From Candidatus Gastranaerophilales bacterium (lineage in GTDB: Bacteria > Cyanobacteriota > Vampirovibrionia > Gastranaerophilales > Gastranaerophilaceae), in assembly GCA_944325145.1 (NCBI GenBank), contig CALYDL010000004.1, positions 37,277 through 101,276 of the forward strand: 64,000 bases of DNA. The letters are read 5' to 3'. Of the stretch, positions 1-6,514 are shown piece by piece; position 1 is the stretch's first letter; the number at the start of each line of letters is the position of its first letter. The translations under genes and the position numbers were made by a program. The notes under the pieces were generated by a model. The model searched no databases and was not told the DNA's origin. It was given only the letters and a program-made list of their open reading frames with translations.

Positions 1-355
1 CCAAAGTAACTTCAGGTTTAATTTCAGCTTTCGCAACAATTGTTAAATCTTTGCCAAGGTCAAAATTGAAAGATTCGATTGCAGGTTGAATTGCAAGGTC
101 AAGTTTATTTTCTTCAACCGCTTTTGCAAATTCCATGGGGAATAAATCTTCAACAACTTGAACCTTTACTCTTTCAGCTCCAATATATTTTTCAATAACA
201 TTTTTAGGAGCTTTTCCTTTTCTAAACCCGGGGATATTAACTTGTTTTGCCATTCTTGAAATAGCATTGTTATAAGCTTTTTCAGCTGTTTTTGCATCAA
301 TTGTAATATCAACTTTAACTACGTTTTGTTCTAAATTTTCGATTTTTGCGGACAT
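1..355 (-). CDS. tig: Trigger factor, N-terminal part (partial)
   Basis: Ribosome-associated chaperone and peptidyl-prolyl isomerase that receives nascent chains in the cytoplasm. Only the first ~118 codons lie in the window; the gene runs off the left edge. The translation begins MSAKIENLEQNVVKV and contains the ribosome-docking signature GFRKGKAP at about residues 43-50, followed by the VIEKYIG segment typical of the N-terminal domain. The ATG at 353-355 is preceded on the minus strand by an AAAAGGTG Shine-Dalgarno-like stretch. It is divergent from nanE. Identity is firm because the ribosome-binding loop is diagnostic; nothing can be said of the PPIase and C-terminal domains. Confidence 0.95.
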   Translation of the reverse strand, partial: MSAKIENLEQNVVKVDITIDAKTAEKAYNNAISRMAKQVNIPGFRKGKAPKNVIEKYIGAERVKVQVVEDLFPMEFAKAVEENKLDLAIQPAIESFNFDLGKDLTIVAKAEIKPEVTL

Positions 356-379
356 AATTTTTACACCTTTTCTAATGAA

Positions 380-396
380 GCAGAAGTTAATTCTGC
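380..396 (-). promoter_or_regulatory. Stem-loop in the trigger factor 5' UTR
   Basis: GCAGAA (380-385) and TTCTGC (391-396) are perfect inverted arms around a 5-nt loop. The loop lies between the proposed tig promoter and its start codon. A role in mRNA stability or translation is inference; a 6-bp stem can also arise by chance. Confidence 0.4.
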
Positions 397-423
397 AATT
401 ATATTTAACTAATGACTTATTTT

Positions 424-454
424 AGTATAACTTAAAAATAAAAAACATGGTCAA
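424..454 (-). promoter_or_regulatory. Probable sigma-70-type promoter of trigger factor
   Basis: Read on the minus strand, TTGACC (454-449) and TATACT (429-424) are separated by 19 nt, giving a transcript start near 417 and a leader of about 60 nt. The long spacer makes this moderate evidence. Confidence 0.45.
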
Positions 455-461
455 TTTGATG

Positions 462-475
462 TATAATTTAAAATC
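462..475 (+). promoter_or_regulatory. -10 box of a near-leaderless nanE transcript
   Basis: A consensus TATAAT at 462-467 lies only 8 nt before the nanE ATG at 476, so the predicted transcript has a leader of about two nucleotides. No Shine-Dalgarno is present. No good -35 hexamer is visible. Confidence 0.5.
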
Positions 476-1174
476 ATGGATAAAAATTTAATTCTAGATA
501 AAATAAAAAATAAAATCATTGTTTCATCACAAGCTCAAAAAAATGAGCCTTTGTATAATGAAATTGCAATGAACGCGCTTATTGAAACAATTGTTGTTTT
601 AGGAAAAACAGATTGTCTGAGGCTTGCAGGCGCAAGGGACGTTAAAAACACAAAAGAAAAATTTGGCGATAGTGTTGTTGTAATTGGAATTACAAAGCCT
701 GATATAATTCCCGTTAATTACAAAGAACTTGTTTATATAACCCCGAATATTGAAGATGCAAATGCTTTAATTGAAGCAGGAGCAGACATTATAGCCTTTG
801 ATGCCACAAAAAGGGAAAGAAAAACAAGCGTTTTAGAATTAATTAACTTTATTCATTCCAAAAACAAGCTTGCAATGGCAGATATTGCAGAATTTGATGA
901 AGCAAAAGAAGCGTATAAGCTTGGTGTTGATATTATTTCAACAACGCTTTCAGGCTACACCAAAAACACTGAAAATACCCCTGATACTCCGGATTTTGAG
1001 CTCCTTCAAAAATGCGCTAAAGAATTAAATTGTCCCATAATTTTAGAAGGCAAAACAAAAGATTATAAAGATGTAAAAACTGCCTTTGAACTTGGTGCAC
1101 ATTCGGTTGTAATAGGTTCCATGGTCACAAGGCCACATAAGATTATAGAAGAATTTAAGAAAGGTTTACTATGA
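476..1174 (+). CDS. nanE: N-acetylmannosamine-6-phosphate 2-epimerase (NanE-like)
   Basis: Interconverts ManNAc-6-P and GlcNAc-6-P in sialic acid and amino-sugar catabolism. The 232-residue protein is the usual NanE length and shows the TIM-barrel landmarks in order: an N-terminal ISCQA-like element (IIVSSQAQ, ~14-21), LRLAGARDV (~48-56), ADIIAFDATKRER (~103-115) with the conserved D-A-T, MADIAEFDEA (~134-143), TTLSGYT (~157-163) and a C-terminal GAHSVVIGSMVTRP phosphate-binding loop. It overlaps the following ROK kinase by four bases (ATGA), so the pair is translationally coupled. No NanA lyase or sialic transporter is nearby, so the substrate may come from general amino-sugar recycling. Confidence 0.9.
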   Translation: MDKNLILDKIKNKIIVSSQAQKNEPLYNEIAMNALIETIVVLGKTDCLRLAGARDVKNTKEKFGDSVVVIGITKPDIIPVNYKELVYITPNIEDANALIEAGADIIAFDATKRERKTSVLELINFIHSKNKLAMADIAEFDEAKEAYKLGVDIISTTLSGYTKNTENTPDTPDFELLQKCAKELNCPIILEGKTKDYKDVKTAFELGAHSVVIGSMVTRPHKIIEEFKKGLL

Positions 1175-2058
1175 AAAAACCAATCCTTGGAATAGATATA
1201 GGCGGAACAAAAATTTTCCATGCCCTTATTAACGAAGAAGGCAAAATTTTAACTGAAGTTAAAAAAGAAGAAACGCCAAAAACTGTTGATGAAATTGAAA
1301 ACAAACTAAAAGAAATAATTAAACAATATGAAACTGAAACCAAATTGGTTGGCATTGCAACAGCCGGTGCAGTTAATAATTCCAATGATAAAATTTTAAG
1401 TTCAACAGGCAATTTGCCAAAAGGATATAGAGATATTGATTTTAAAAACTTAAATGAAAATATGGATATATTCATTGAAAACGATGCAAACGCTGCTGCT
1501 TGGGCCGAATATAAAGTTGGCGCAACAAAAGGCTGTAAAAATTCAATTGTTTTAACTTTAGGCACGGGCGTTGGCGGCGGAATAATCGTAAATGGTTCAT
1601 TGTTAAAAGGAAAATCAGGTGCTGCCGGTGAAATGCATTTTAAAATGTCAACAGACAAAAAAAGGCTTTGCACATGCGGCGCTTATGATTGCTATGAAGC
1701 TTATGCATCAGGCAGAGGCTTAAAATTAACTTATGAAGAAATAACAGGCGAAACAATTTCAAGCTATGAAATTATTCAAAGATATGACAAAAAAGAAGAA
1801 AACGCCATTAAAGCACTTGTAAAATGGAATGAATATATTGCAATAGGGGCTTTAGGGCTAAACAATATTTTTGATACGGATGTTATAGCTTTTACAGGCT
1901 CTATGGCACAATTTGCAGATATTGAATATATTGAAGAATATGTAAATAAATATACGGTTGCAACGCCAACTAAAATCAATAAAGCAAAAGCGGGAAATTA
2001 TTCAGGTGTAATAGGCGCAGGGCTTGTAGCTTTTGAAAAAACAAAACAACTCGACTAG
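1171..2058 (+). CDS. ROK-family sugar kinase (NanK/glucokinase-like)
   Basis: Predicted cytoplasmic ATP-dependent hexose or N-acylhexosamine kinase. The N-terminal phosphate loop LGIDIGGTKI (~5-14), the sugar-binding IENDANAAAWAE (~107-118) and the LGTGVGGGII loop (~130-139) are all present. A ROK-type zinc site is suggested by the His of EMHF and the CTCGAYDCYE segment (~168-177). Length (295 aa) is normal. It overlaps nanE by 4 bp, so N-acetylmannosamine kinase activity (NanK) feeding ManNAc-6-P to NanE is the most economical reading. That assignment rests on context; sequence alone does not separate NanK from glucokinase. Confidence 0.85.
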   Translation: MKKPILGIDIGGTKIFHALINEEGKILTEVKKEETPKTVDEIENKLKEIIKQYETETKLVGIATAGAVNNSNDKILSSTGNLPKGYRDIDFKNLNENMDIFIENDANAAAWAEYKVGATKGCKNSIVLTLGTGVGGGIIVNGSLLKGKSGAAGEMHFKMSTDKKRLCTCGAYDCYEAYASGRGLKLTYEEITGETISSYEIIQRYDKKEENAIKALVKWNEYIAIGALGLNNIFDTDVIAFTGSMAQFADIEYIEEYVNKYTVATPTKINKAKAGNYSGVIGAGLVAFEKTKQLD

Positions 2059-2083
2059 ATGTGGCGCAGACAATGCAAATTAA

Positions 2084-2112
2084 ATAAAAATGCCTTTCCA
2101 TATATGAAAGGC
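2084..2112 (-). terminator. Rho-independent terminator for the MCE-protein gene
   Basis: GCCTTTC (2092-2098) and GAAAGGC (2106-2112) form a 7-bp stem with a 7-nt loop. On the minus strand it is followed by a T-rich tract (ATTTTTATTT), so it fits transcription leaving the gene at 2178-3017. Confidence 0.65.
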
Positions 2113-2142
2113 GAAAATGAAAAGATAATTAAATGAATTTAC

Positions 2143-2173
2143 ATTGCACCTAAATAATACATTTTGGTGCAAT
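2143..2173. terminator. Inverted repeat between convergent genes
   Basis: ATTGCACC (2143-2150) and GGTGCAAT (2166-2173) form an 8-bp stem with a 15-nt loop, followed on the plus strand by TTATTTATTTTA. It could terminate the nanE-ROK transcript. The loop is long and the T tract broken, so it is a weaker candidate than its neighbour. Confidence 0.4.
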
Positions 2174-2177
2174 TTAT

Positions 2178-3017
2178 TTATTTTACAACCTTCCCAAACA
2201 TTAATCTAAACCCGCCAAAAGGCTTTCTCAGTGTGCAATTAACACCTTGAACAATTTCATCCGTGTTTCTTGTAATAGATTCAATTGAACTTAGAGTTTC
2301 ACCTATATTTGAAGAAGAATCGTTAAATTCGCCCGTAAATTCGTTAACATTCCCTGTAATACCGTCTATATTTCGAATTATCCCCTGCATGGCTTCAGGG
2401 TCAATAGATGAATCAATTTTATTGCTTATATTTGCCAAGTTCTTTGTCATCATATCAACATTTTTGAAAGTATTTTGAAGGTTGCCTTCGGATTTTTTAG
2501 TTGTTTCATCTATATTGTGCATAACATTAACAAGTGCAGAGGTCATTTTTTCAATATTTTCAACAGAATTTGAAAGAGATTCTTTTAAATCTTCCATATC
2601 AGAAAAACTGATTTCTTCATTGATATAATTATGAAACCCCGAAGAAAGTTCACCATTAATAATTGAACCACTTTTAAGAGGCAGATGAGAAGGGGTTGCA
2701 GGGTAAATTAATTCAATATAATCTTCATATTTTCTTTCATGAACCTTTTTTTGCTTCATTTTTGCAGAAATATTTTCGGGCAGAAACATGACATTATTTT
2801 TTAAACTTACCCCCAAACAAATATGCCTTGCATTTTCGCAGGGGAAAAATTTCTTTGAATGGCCAATTTTAAAGCCATTGTAATATACATTAATTTTTTC
2901 ACTAACGGGCCTTAATTTTTCGAATTCAATAACAACGTTGCTGTTATTTTGGCCGTCAAAATAAATCAAAGAACCTGTTAAAAGGGCAAATAAACCTAAA
3001 ATTAAAATGTTTCGCAT
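2178..3017 (-). CDS. MCE/MlaD-like lipid-transport protein
   Basis: Likely periplasmic substrate-binding component of an Mla-type phospholipid transporter. The protein (279 aa) starts with one membrane anchor (~3-20), followed by an MCE-like beta domain (~28-118; VVIEFEKLRPVSEKINVYY and a C-terminal GSIINGE strand). A long helical region with repeated N-ID/NV-x-M-T-x-N heptads (~135-265) follows, as in the coiled tails of cyanobacterial and plastid MCE proteins. A GGTGG Shine-Dalgarno supports the ATG at 3017. It stands alone, with no MlaE permease or MlaF ATPase adjacent, so partners must be elsewhere. The MCE family call is from fold pattern and topology. Confidence 0.75.
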   Translation of the reverse strand: MRNILILGLFALLTGSLIYFDGQNNSNVVIEFEKLRPVSEKINVYYNGFKIGHSKKFFPCENARHICLGVSLKNNVMFLPENISAKMKQKKVHERKYEDYIELIYPATPSHLPLKSGSIINGELSSGFHNYINEEISFSDMEDLKESLSNSVENIEKMTSALVNVMHNIDETTKKSEGNLQNTFKNVDMMTKNLANISNKIDSSIDPEAMQGIIRNIDGITGNVNEFTGEFNDSSSNIGETLSSIESITRNTDEIVQGVNCTLRKPFGGFRLMFGKVVK

Positions 3018-3071
3018 AAAACCACCATAAAACTGACAGAAAAATTTTAATAAAGGTTAACAAATGTAAAA

Positions 3072-3090
3072 ATTAGCCTTAAAGGCTAAT
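3072..3090 (+). promoter_or_regulatory. Short inverted repeat upstream of small membrane protein genes
   Basis: ATTAGCCTT and AAGGCTAAT (3072-3080 and 3082-3090) are perfect arms with a 1-nt centre. The repeat lies between the divergent MCE gene and the 3162 gene, just downstream of a GTTAACAAAT element (~3055). It may be an operator or a hairpin; nothing decides between these. Confidence 0.35.
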
Positions 3091-3161
3091 TCAATTTGAT
3101 AAAAAAAGCAAAAAAAATTTATTATCTGTTTTATAATTACATCAGAAAGGTTAGGTGCAAA

Positions 3162-3455
3162 ATGCGTGTTGAAAATTCATATTCTCAAATTTACGCAAAA
3201 GAAAGTGCAAAACAAATGGCAGTAAATGCAGCAAGCAGTGCGGTTTTAAGCACAGGCTTAACTTTAGCATTCAACAGAGGGCAAAACCCAAAAAATGCAG
3301 TTAAAGTTGGCGCAATTGTTGCCGGAATTTCTTTAATTATTGATGCAGCAAAACTTTTAGTTAATAAGGCAAAGAATAAAAATGCATCAAAAGAAGATGC
3401 GCCAATCCAAACAGAACAGGCAGAAGTTGGCAAATTATTTACACACCAAGGTTAA
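3162..3455 (+). CDS. Small membrane protein, unknown function
   Basis: A 97-residue protein I do not recognise. The start at 3162 (MRVENSYSQIY) is chosen over an upstream in-frame ATG at 3096 because AGAAAGG lies upstream of it, while the extension covers promoter-like sequence. Two hydrophobic stretches are visible, AVLSTGLTLAF (~25-35) and VGAIVAGISLIIDAAKLLV (~48-66), then a charged Lys/Glu tail. The layout of polar N-terminus, two small-residue helices and polar tail is repeated in the next gene, 12 bp downstream. They look like divergent paralogues in one operon, ahead of the large signal-less proteins. Confidence 0.7.
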   Translation: MRVENSYSQIYAKESAKQMAVNAASSAVLSTGLTLAFNRGQNPKNAVKVGAIVAGISLIIDAAKLLVNKAKNKNASKEDAPIQTEQAEVGKLFTHQG

Positions 3456-3466
3456 AAGGGGCTAAA

Positions 3467-4063
3467 ATGCAAGTAAATTCAATTCAAACAGTATTTCAAA
3501 ACGAAGAAAACAGAACAAAAGCAAAATATATAGGTGCAGGAACATTGTTATCTGCAGGAAGCGCATTTTTAGCAACAAAAGCTTCAAAAAATGCCCAAGA
3601 TACATTTAAAATGAGCAACAGAATAGCAAAAACAGCAGCAGCCGGCGTTATTGCGGCAGGAGTTATGACATTATTAACTCTCAAAAAAGATGATTTTGTT
3701 GCGATTAAAGATAAGGTAATGGGGCTAATAAATAAAAATAAACCCCAAGAAGAAACAAACAACCAAATTGAAGCACAAAACCAAATGGCAAAATCAGGAA
3801 TGGAAGCAGTAGCTCCTCAAACAGAACAAGAAGCCATGGTTCCTGACAATTCGGCTTTATTAGCACAAACACCCCAAGGGGAAGAAAATAAAGAAGAAGC
3901 TATGGAAGGAGTGCAAGAACAAGAAGCTATGGTGCAGACAAAGGTTTCCAATTTGCCCGAAGCAGCTGTTCAAGCCGTAAATACAGCTCCTGTTCAAGAA
4001 AATGCAGGAACAATGCAAGCAGTAAACCCTTTTGAACAAATGAAAAATACAACACAAGGCTAA
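3467..4063 (+). CDS. Small membrane protein with Gln/Glu-rich tail, unknown function
   Basis: 198 residues, no recognised family. The N-terminal third resembles the preceding protein in plan: a polar start (MQVNSIQTVFQNEEN), a small-residue helix YIGAGTLLSAGSAFLA (~21-36), and a second, TAAAGVIAAGVMTLLTL (~57-73). The C-terminal half is soluble and biased to Gln, Glu, Ala and Met, with recurrent EAMV tetrads at ~123, ~145 and ~153. No Sec signal peptide is evident. AAGGGG sits upstream of the ATG, and a strong terminator follows the stop. Probably co-transcribed with the 3162 gene. Confidence 0.7.
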   Translation: MQVNSIQTVFQNEENRTKAKYIGAGTLLSAGSAFLATKASKNAQDTFKMSNRIAKTAAAGVIAAGVMTLLTLKKDDFVAIKDKVMGLINKNKPQEETNNQIEAQNQMAKSGMEAVAPQTEQEAMVPDNSALLAQTPQGEENKEEAMEGVQEQEAMVQTKVSNLPEAAVQAVNTAPVQENAGTMQAVNPFEQMKNTTQG

Positions 4064-4090
4064 GGTTACAAATAAACAAGGATAAATAAG

Positions 4091-4120
4091 AGCCGGCAAT
4101 TATGTCGGCTTTTATTTTTG
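4091..4120 (+). terminator. Rho-independent terminator of the small membrane protein operon
   Basis: AGCCGGCA (4091-4098) pairs with TGTCGGCT (4103-4110), with one G-T wobble and an ATTA loop, followed by TTTATTTTT. Confidence 0.8.
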
Positions 4121-4122
4121 TT

Positions 4123-4157
4123 AAAAAAAAGGCGTTTTATATAAAATATAAAACGCC
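4123..4157 (-). terminator. Rho-independent terminator of the CHAP protein gene
   Basis: An 11-bp perfect stem, GGCGTTTTATA (4131-4141) with TATAAAACGCC (4147-4157), is followed on the minus strand by eight T residues (4130-4123). Confidence 0.85.
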
Positions 4158-4190
4158 AAAAATCGCTATGCTGTTTCTGAAATCTGTTTA

Positions 4191-6326
4191 TTAAGCCAGT
4201 TCATGCATTAATACATAAGAACCGGTTTTTCCTGTCCATTGATTAACAACACCGCCATTGTAGCTGCCGTTGTCATAGCTTGTATTGCCTTCAACCGTGT
4301 TAACCGTGCCATCTTCATTAACGGAAGTTACAATGCCTATGTGTGCAAATCTGCCGCCTCTGTTATACAAAATAAAATCACCGGGTTCTACTTGGCTTGA
4401 ATCTGTTGTTAAAATTCCTTTAGATTCGGCCCAAGAGCCTATTGTGGGGCAATAAGCCGTGTTTGAACAGCTGTTTGCAAAATCCCCGGGGGTTGCGTCA
4501 TTGCCATAAATTTGCTTTGTAACGTATGTAACAAAATCTGCACACCATGCGCCGTCATCAAATTGGCAGTCTGCAGCCTGCATAATTTGTTTCATTTCAG
4601 ATGCAGACATACCATCCAGTTTTGTTGCAAAATCAACAACATCTTCGCCCTCGCCGCCAACTCTGTTTTCAAGTTGAATTTGCATGGTTTCAAGCTCTTT
4701 AATTGAAGCATTTACTTCATCAAGTTCACCTTGCGCTTTTTCAACTTCGGCTTGTGCCTGTGCAAGCTGTTCTTGCTTAACTGTTTCTATATTTTCTCTT
4801 GCTTCTTGCCAAGCTTTAAGCGCTTCTTTTGTTTCATCGGAACAAGATTCTAAAATTTCTTTTTCAATTTCATCACGTTCGGCTTCAAGTTCTTCAAGCT
4901 CTCCTTGAAGAGTTTCAAGCTCTTTTTCATCATCTGCCTTTTTATCTTCTGTTTCAGATTTTTCCGTTTCTTTTGCTTCTTTTTCGCTTTCTGCAGAAGA
5001 AATTTGTTCTTCAATGCTTGCTTTCATAGCGTCTATTTCGCTATGGCGTGATTCATTGTCTTCTGTTTTTGCGGGAAGTGCCGAAAGAGAAGCATTTAGA
5101 GCACTAATTCTGTTATCTAAAATTGAAATTTCATTGTCTAAATTTGTAATCTTTGCTTCAGCTTCGGAAATTGCAGTTTCTTTTTCAGTTATAGCTTCTT
5201 CTTTTTCTTCAATAGCTTTTTGATTTTCTTCTTGTTTTTCTTTTAATTCGTCTGAAACTTCTTCATCTTCTTCTAAAGCTTTTTCATATTCTTCTTGTTT
5301 TTCATCGGCTTCATCAATTGCAGCCTTAACTTCGGCGTTTTCACCGCTTTGAACTTCAGATACTTTTGAATTAGCATCATCTAATGCAGTTTGTTTTGTT
5401 TGCTGTTCTTGTAAAAGCTCATCCATAGACATTTCATCAGGTGTATCTGCTGCAGCACCTGTTGAAGACGAACCACCGCTTGATGAACCGCCGCTTGAAC
5501 CGGATACTCCGCCGCCGCCTGATACTCCGCCGCCGCCTGAAGTACCGCCAACAGAAGTTGCGGGTGTCGATGTTTGTGTTTGAGTTTCGGCATCATCTGT
5601 TATTCCAAATGCTTTTTTAAGCTTTTCTAAAAGTTCAGGGGAAATTTCATTTTCATCTTCCTCATTATTAGTTTCATCTGTTTCATTATCATCAGAATTA
5701 ATTTCAGGAAGCCCTGCTAACTTAGCAATTATTTTTATATCATCTGCCGATAGTTTTTTAATATCGTCTATATTTGCATTCAAAGATTGAATTTCATCAT
5801 CTGTCACTTTGCCATCGCCATTTTTATCCAAGAATTCAAAAAGCTTGTCATAGCCGTATTCTGCAGCAAGTTCATCGCTTTCGGAATTTGAAGAAACAAA
5901 CTGTTTAAATTGTTTTAAAGACATTCCGTCATCTTCGGCTTCTGTTTTTGGAACAGAAATTTGAGCAGAATTATCAATTTCTTCAGTATCATCTAAAGGC
6001 ATAGAATCATCAAAATCAGAAGACAATTCAATATCTTCTTCTTCAATTTTTTCATCTTGAATAATAACATCCAAATCATCTGTTTCAGAATTATTTACTG
6101 AAGCTCCCATCTGAACATCGCCAAGTTCAGCATCTTCGATATTTTCATCTTCTAAGTCAACTTCTTGATAACTGTCTTCAGAATGAGTATCAGAGGTTTT
6201 TACAGGTGCAGTTTGAGTTTCCTTTGGCTCAGAAATCTCATCAACATTAATTTCTGCCAATTCATCCGTTTTATTAACATTGGCAGTTTTTTGCAATAAA
6301 TACAAATCAAATGGTTCAGATAACAT
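4191..6326 (-). CDS. Large EF-hand / coiled-coil / CHAP-domain protein
   Basis: Predicted cell-wall or substrate hydrolase of unusual build, 711 residues. In order: an acidic N-terminus without a Sec signal (~1-150); one EF-hand calcium loop, DKNGDGKVTDDE (~167-178); a Gly/Ser linker (~255-290); a long acidic coiled coil (~300-560); and a C-terminal CHAP-type cysteine amidase (~585-711). The CHAP domain carries the AWCADFV nucleophile (Cys595), the HIGIV histidine (His662) and a following EGN (Asn681). CHAP domains usually cleave peptidoglycan amide bonds, which requires export. With no signal peptide, a non-Sec route or cell lysis is needed. CAGGAGAA precedes the ATG. It is divergent from the 989-residue gene, sharing a 188-bp promoter region. 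Confidence 0.85.
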   Translation of the reverse strand: MLSEPFDLYLLQKTANVNKTDELAEINVDEISEPKETQTAPVKTSDTHSEDSYQEVDLEDENIEDAELGDVQMGASVNNSETDDLDVIIQDEKIEEEDIELSSDFDDSMPLDDTEEIDNSAQISVPKTEAEDDGMSLKQFKQFVSSNSESDELAAEYGYDKLFEFLDKNGDGKVTDDEIQSLNANIDDIKKLSADDIKIIAKLAGLPEINSDDNETDETNNEEDENEISPELLEKLKKAFGITDDAETQTQTSTPATSVGGTSGGGGVSGGGGVSGSSGGSSSGGSSSTGAAADTPDEMSMDELLQEQQTKQTALDDANSKVSEVQSGENAEVKAAIDEADEKQEEYEKALEEDEEVSDELKEKQEENQKAIEEKEEAITEKETAISEAEAKITNLDNEISILDNRISALNASLSALPAKTEDNESRHSEIDAMKASIEEQISSAESEKEAKETEKSETEDKKADDEKELETLQGELEELEAERDEIEKEILESCSDETKEALKAWQEARENIETVKQEQLAQAQAEVEKAQGELDEVNASIKELETMQIQLENRVGGEGEDVVDFATKLDGMSASEMKQIMQAADCQFDDGAWCADFVTYVTKQIYGNDATPGDFANSCSNTAYCPTIGSWAESKGILTTDSSQVEPGDFILYNRGGRFAHIGIVTSVNEDGTVNTVEGNTSYDNGSYNGGVVNQWTGKTGSYVLMHELA

Positions 6327-6514
6327 AGCGCGATTTTCTCCTGAATTATATATAAAAAGTATATACAGGAACTAAAATTTCAAAACCTCGGATAATTTTT
6401 TACAATTTTTAACAAAAATTGTAACAAGTTTGTTAACAATTGCGAAATTTTCTAAAGAAAAATTTATAAAAACCGATTTTAAAAAAGTGTGGATAAAACA
6501 AGGAAGGTATTTTT
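6327..6514. promoter_or_regulatory. Divergent promoter region with GTATATAC and TTGTTAACAA palindromes
   Basis: This 188-bp spacer serves two divergent genes for large signal-less proteins. It contains the 8-bp palindrome GTATATAC (6359-6366) next to TATATA-rich sequence on the CHAP-gene side, and the 10-bp palindrome TTGTTAACAA (6430-6439) near the middle. Both motifs recur upstream of the 37034 start. A regulator site is inference from this recurrence. Confidence 0.4.

Noticed and set aside
3096..3161. Upstream extension of the small membrane protein to 119 residues
   Set aside because: The extension covers promoter-like TATAAT sequence and the internal ATG at 3162 has the upstream AGAAAGG.
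4684..5223. Plus-strand open frames inside the CHAP gene
   Set aside because: Ser/Phe/Leu-rich shadows of Glu/Lys coiled-coil codons; no start signals.
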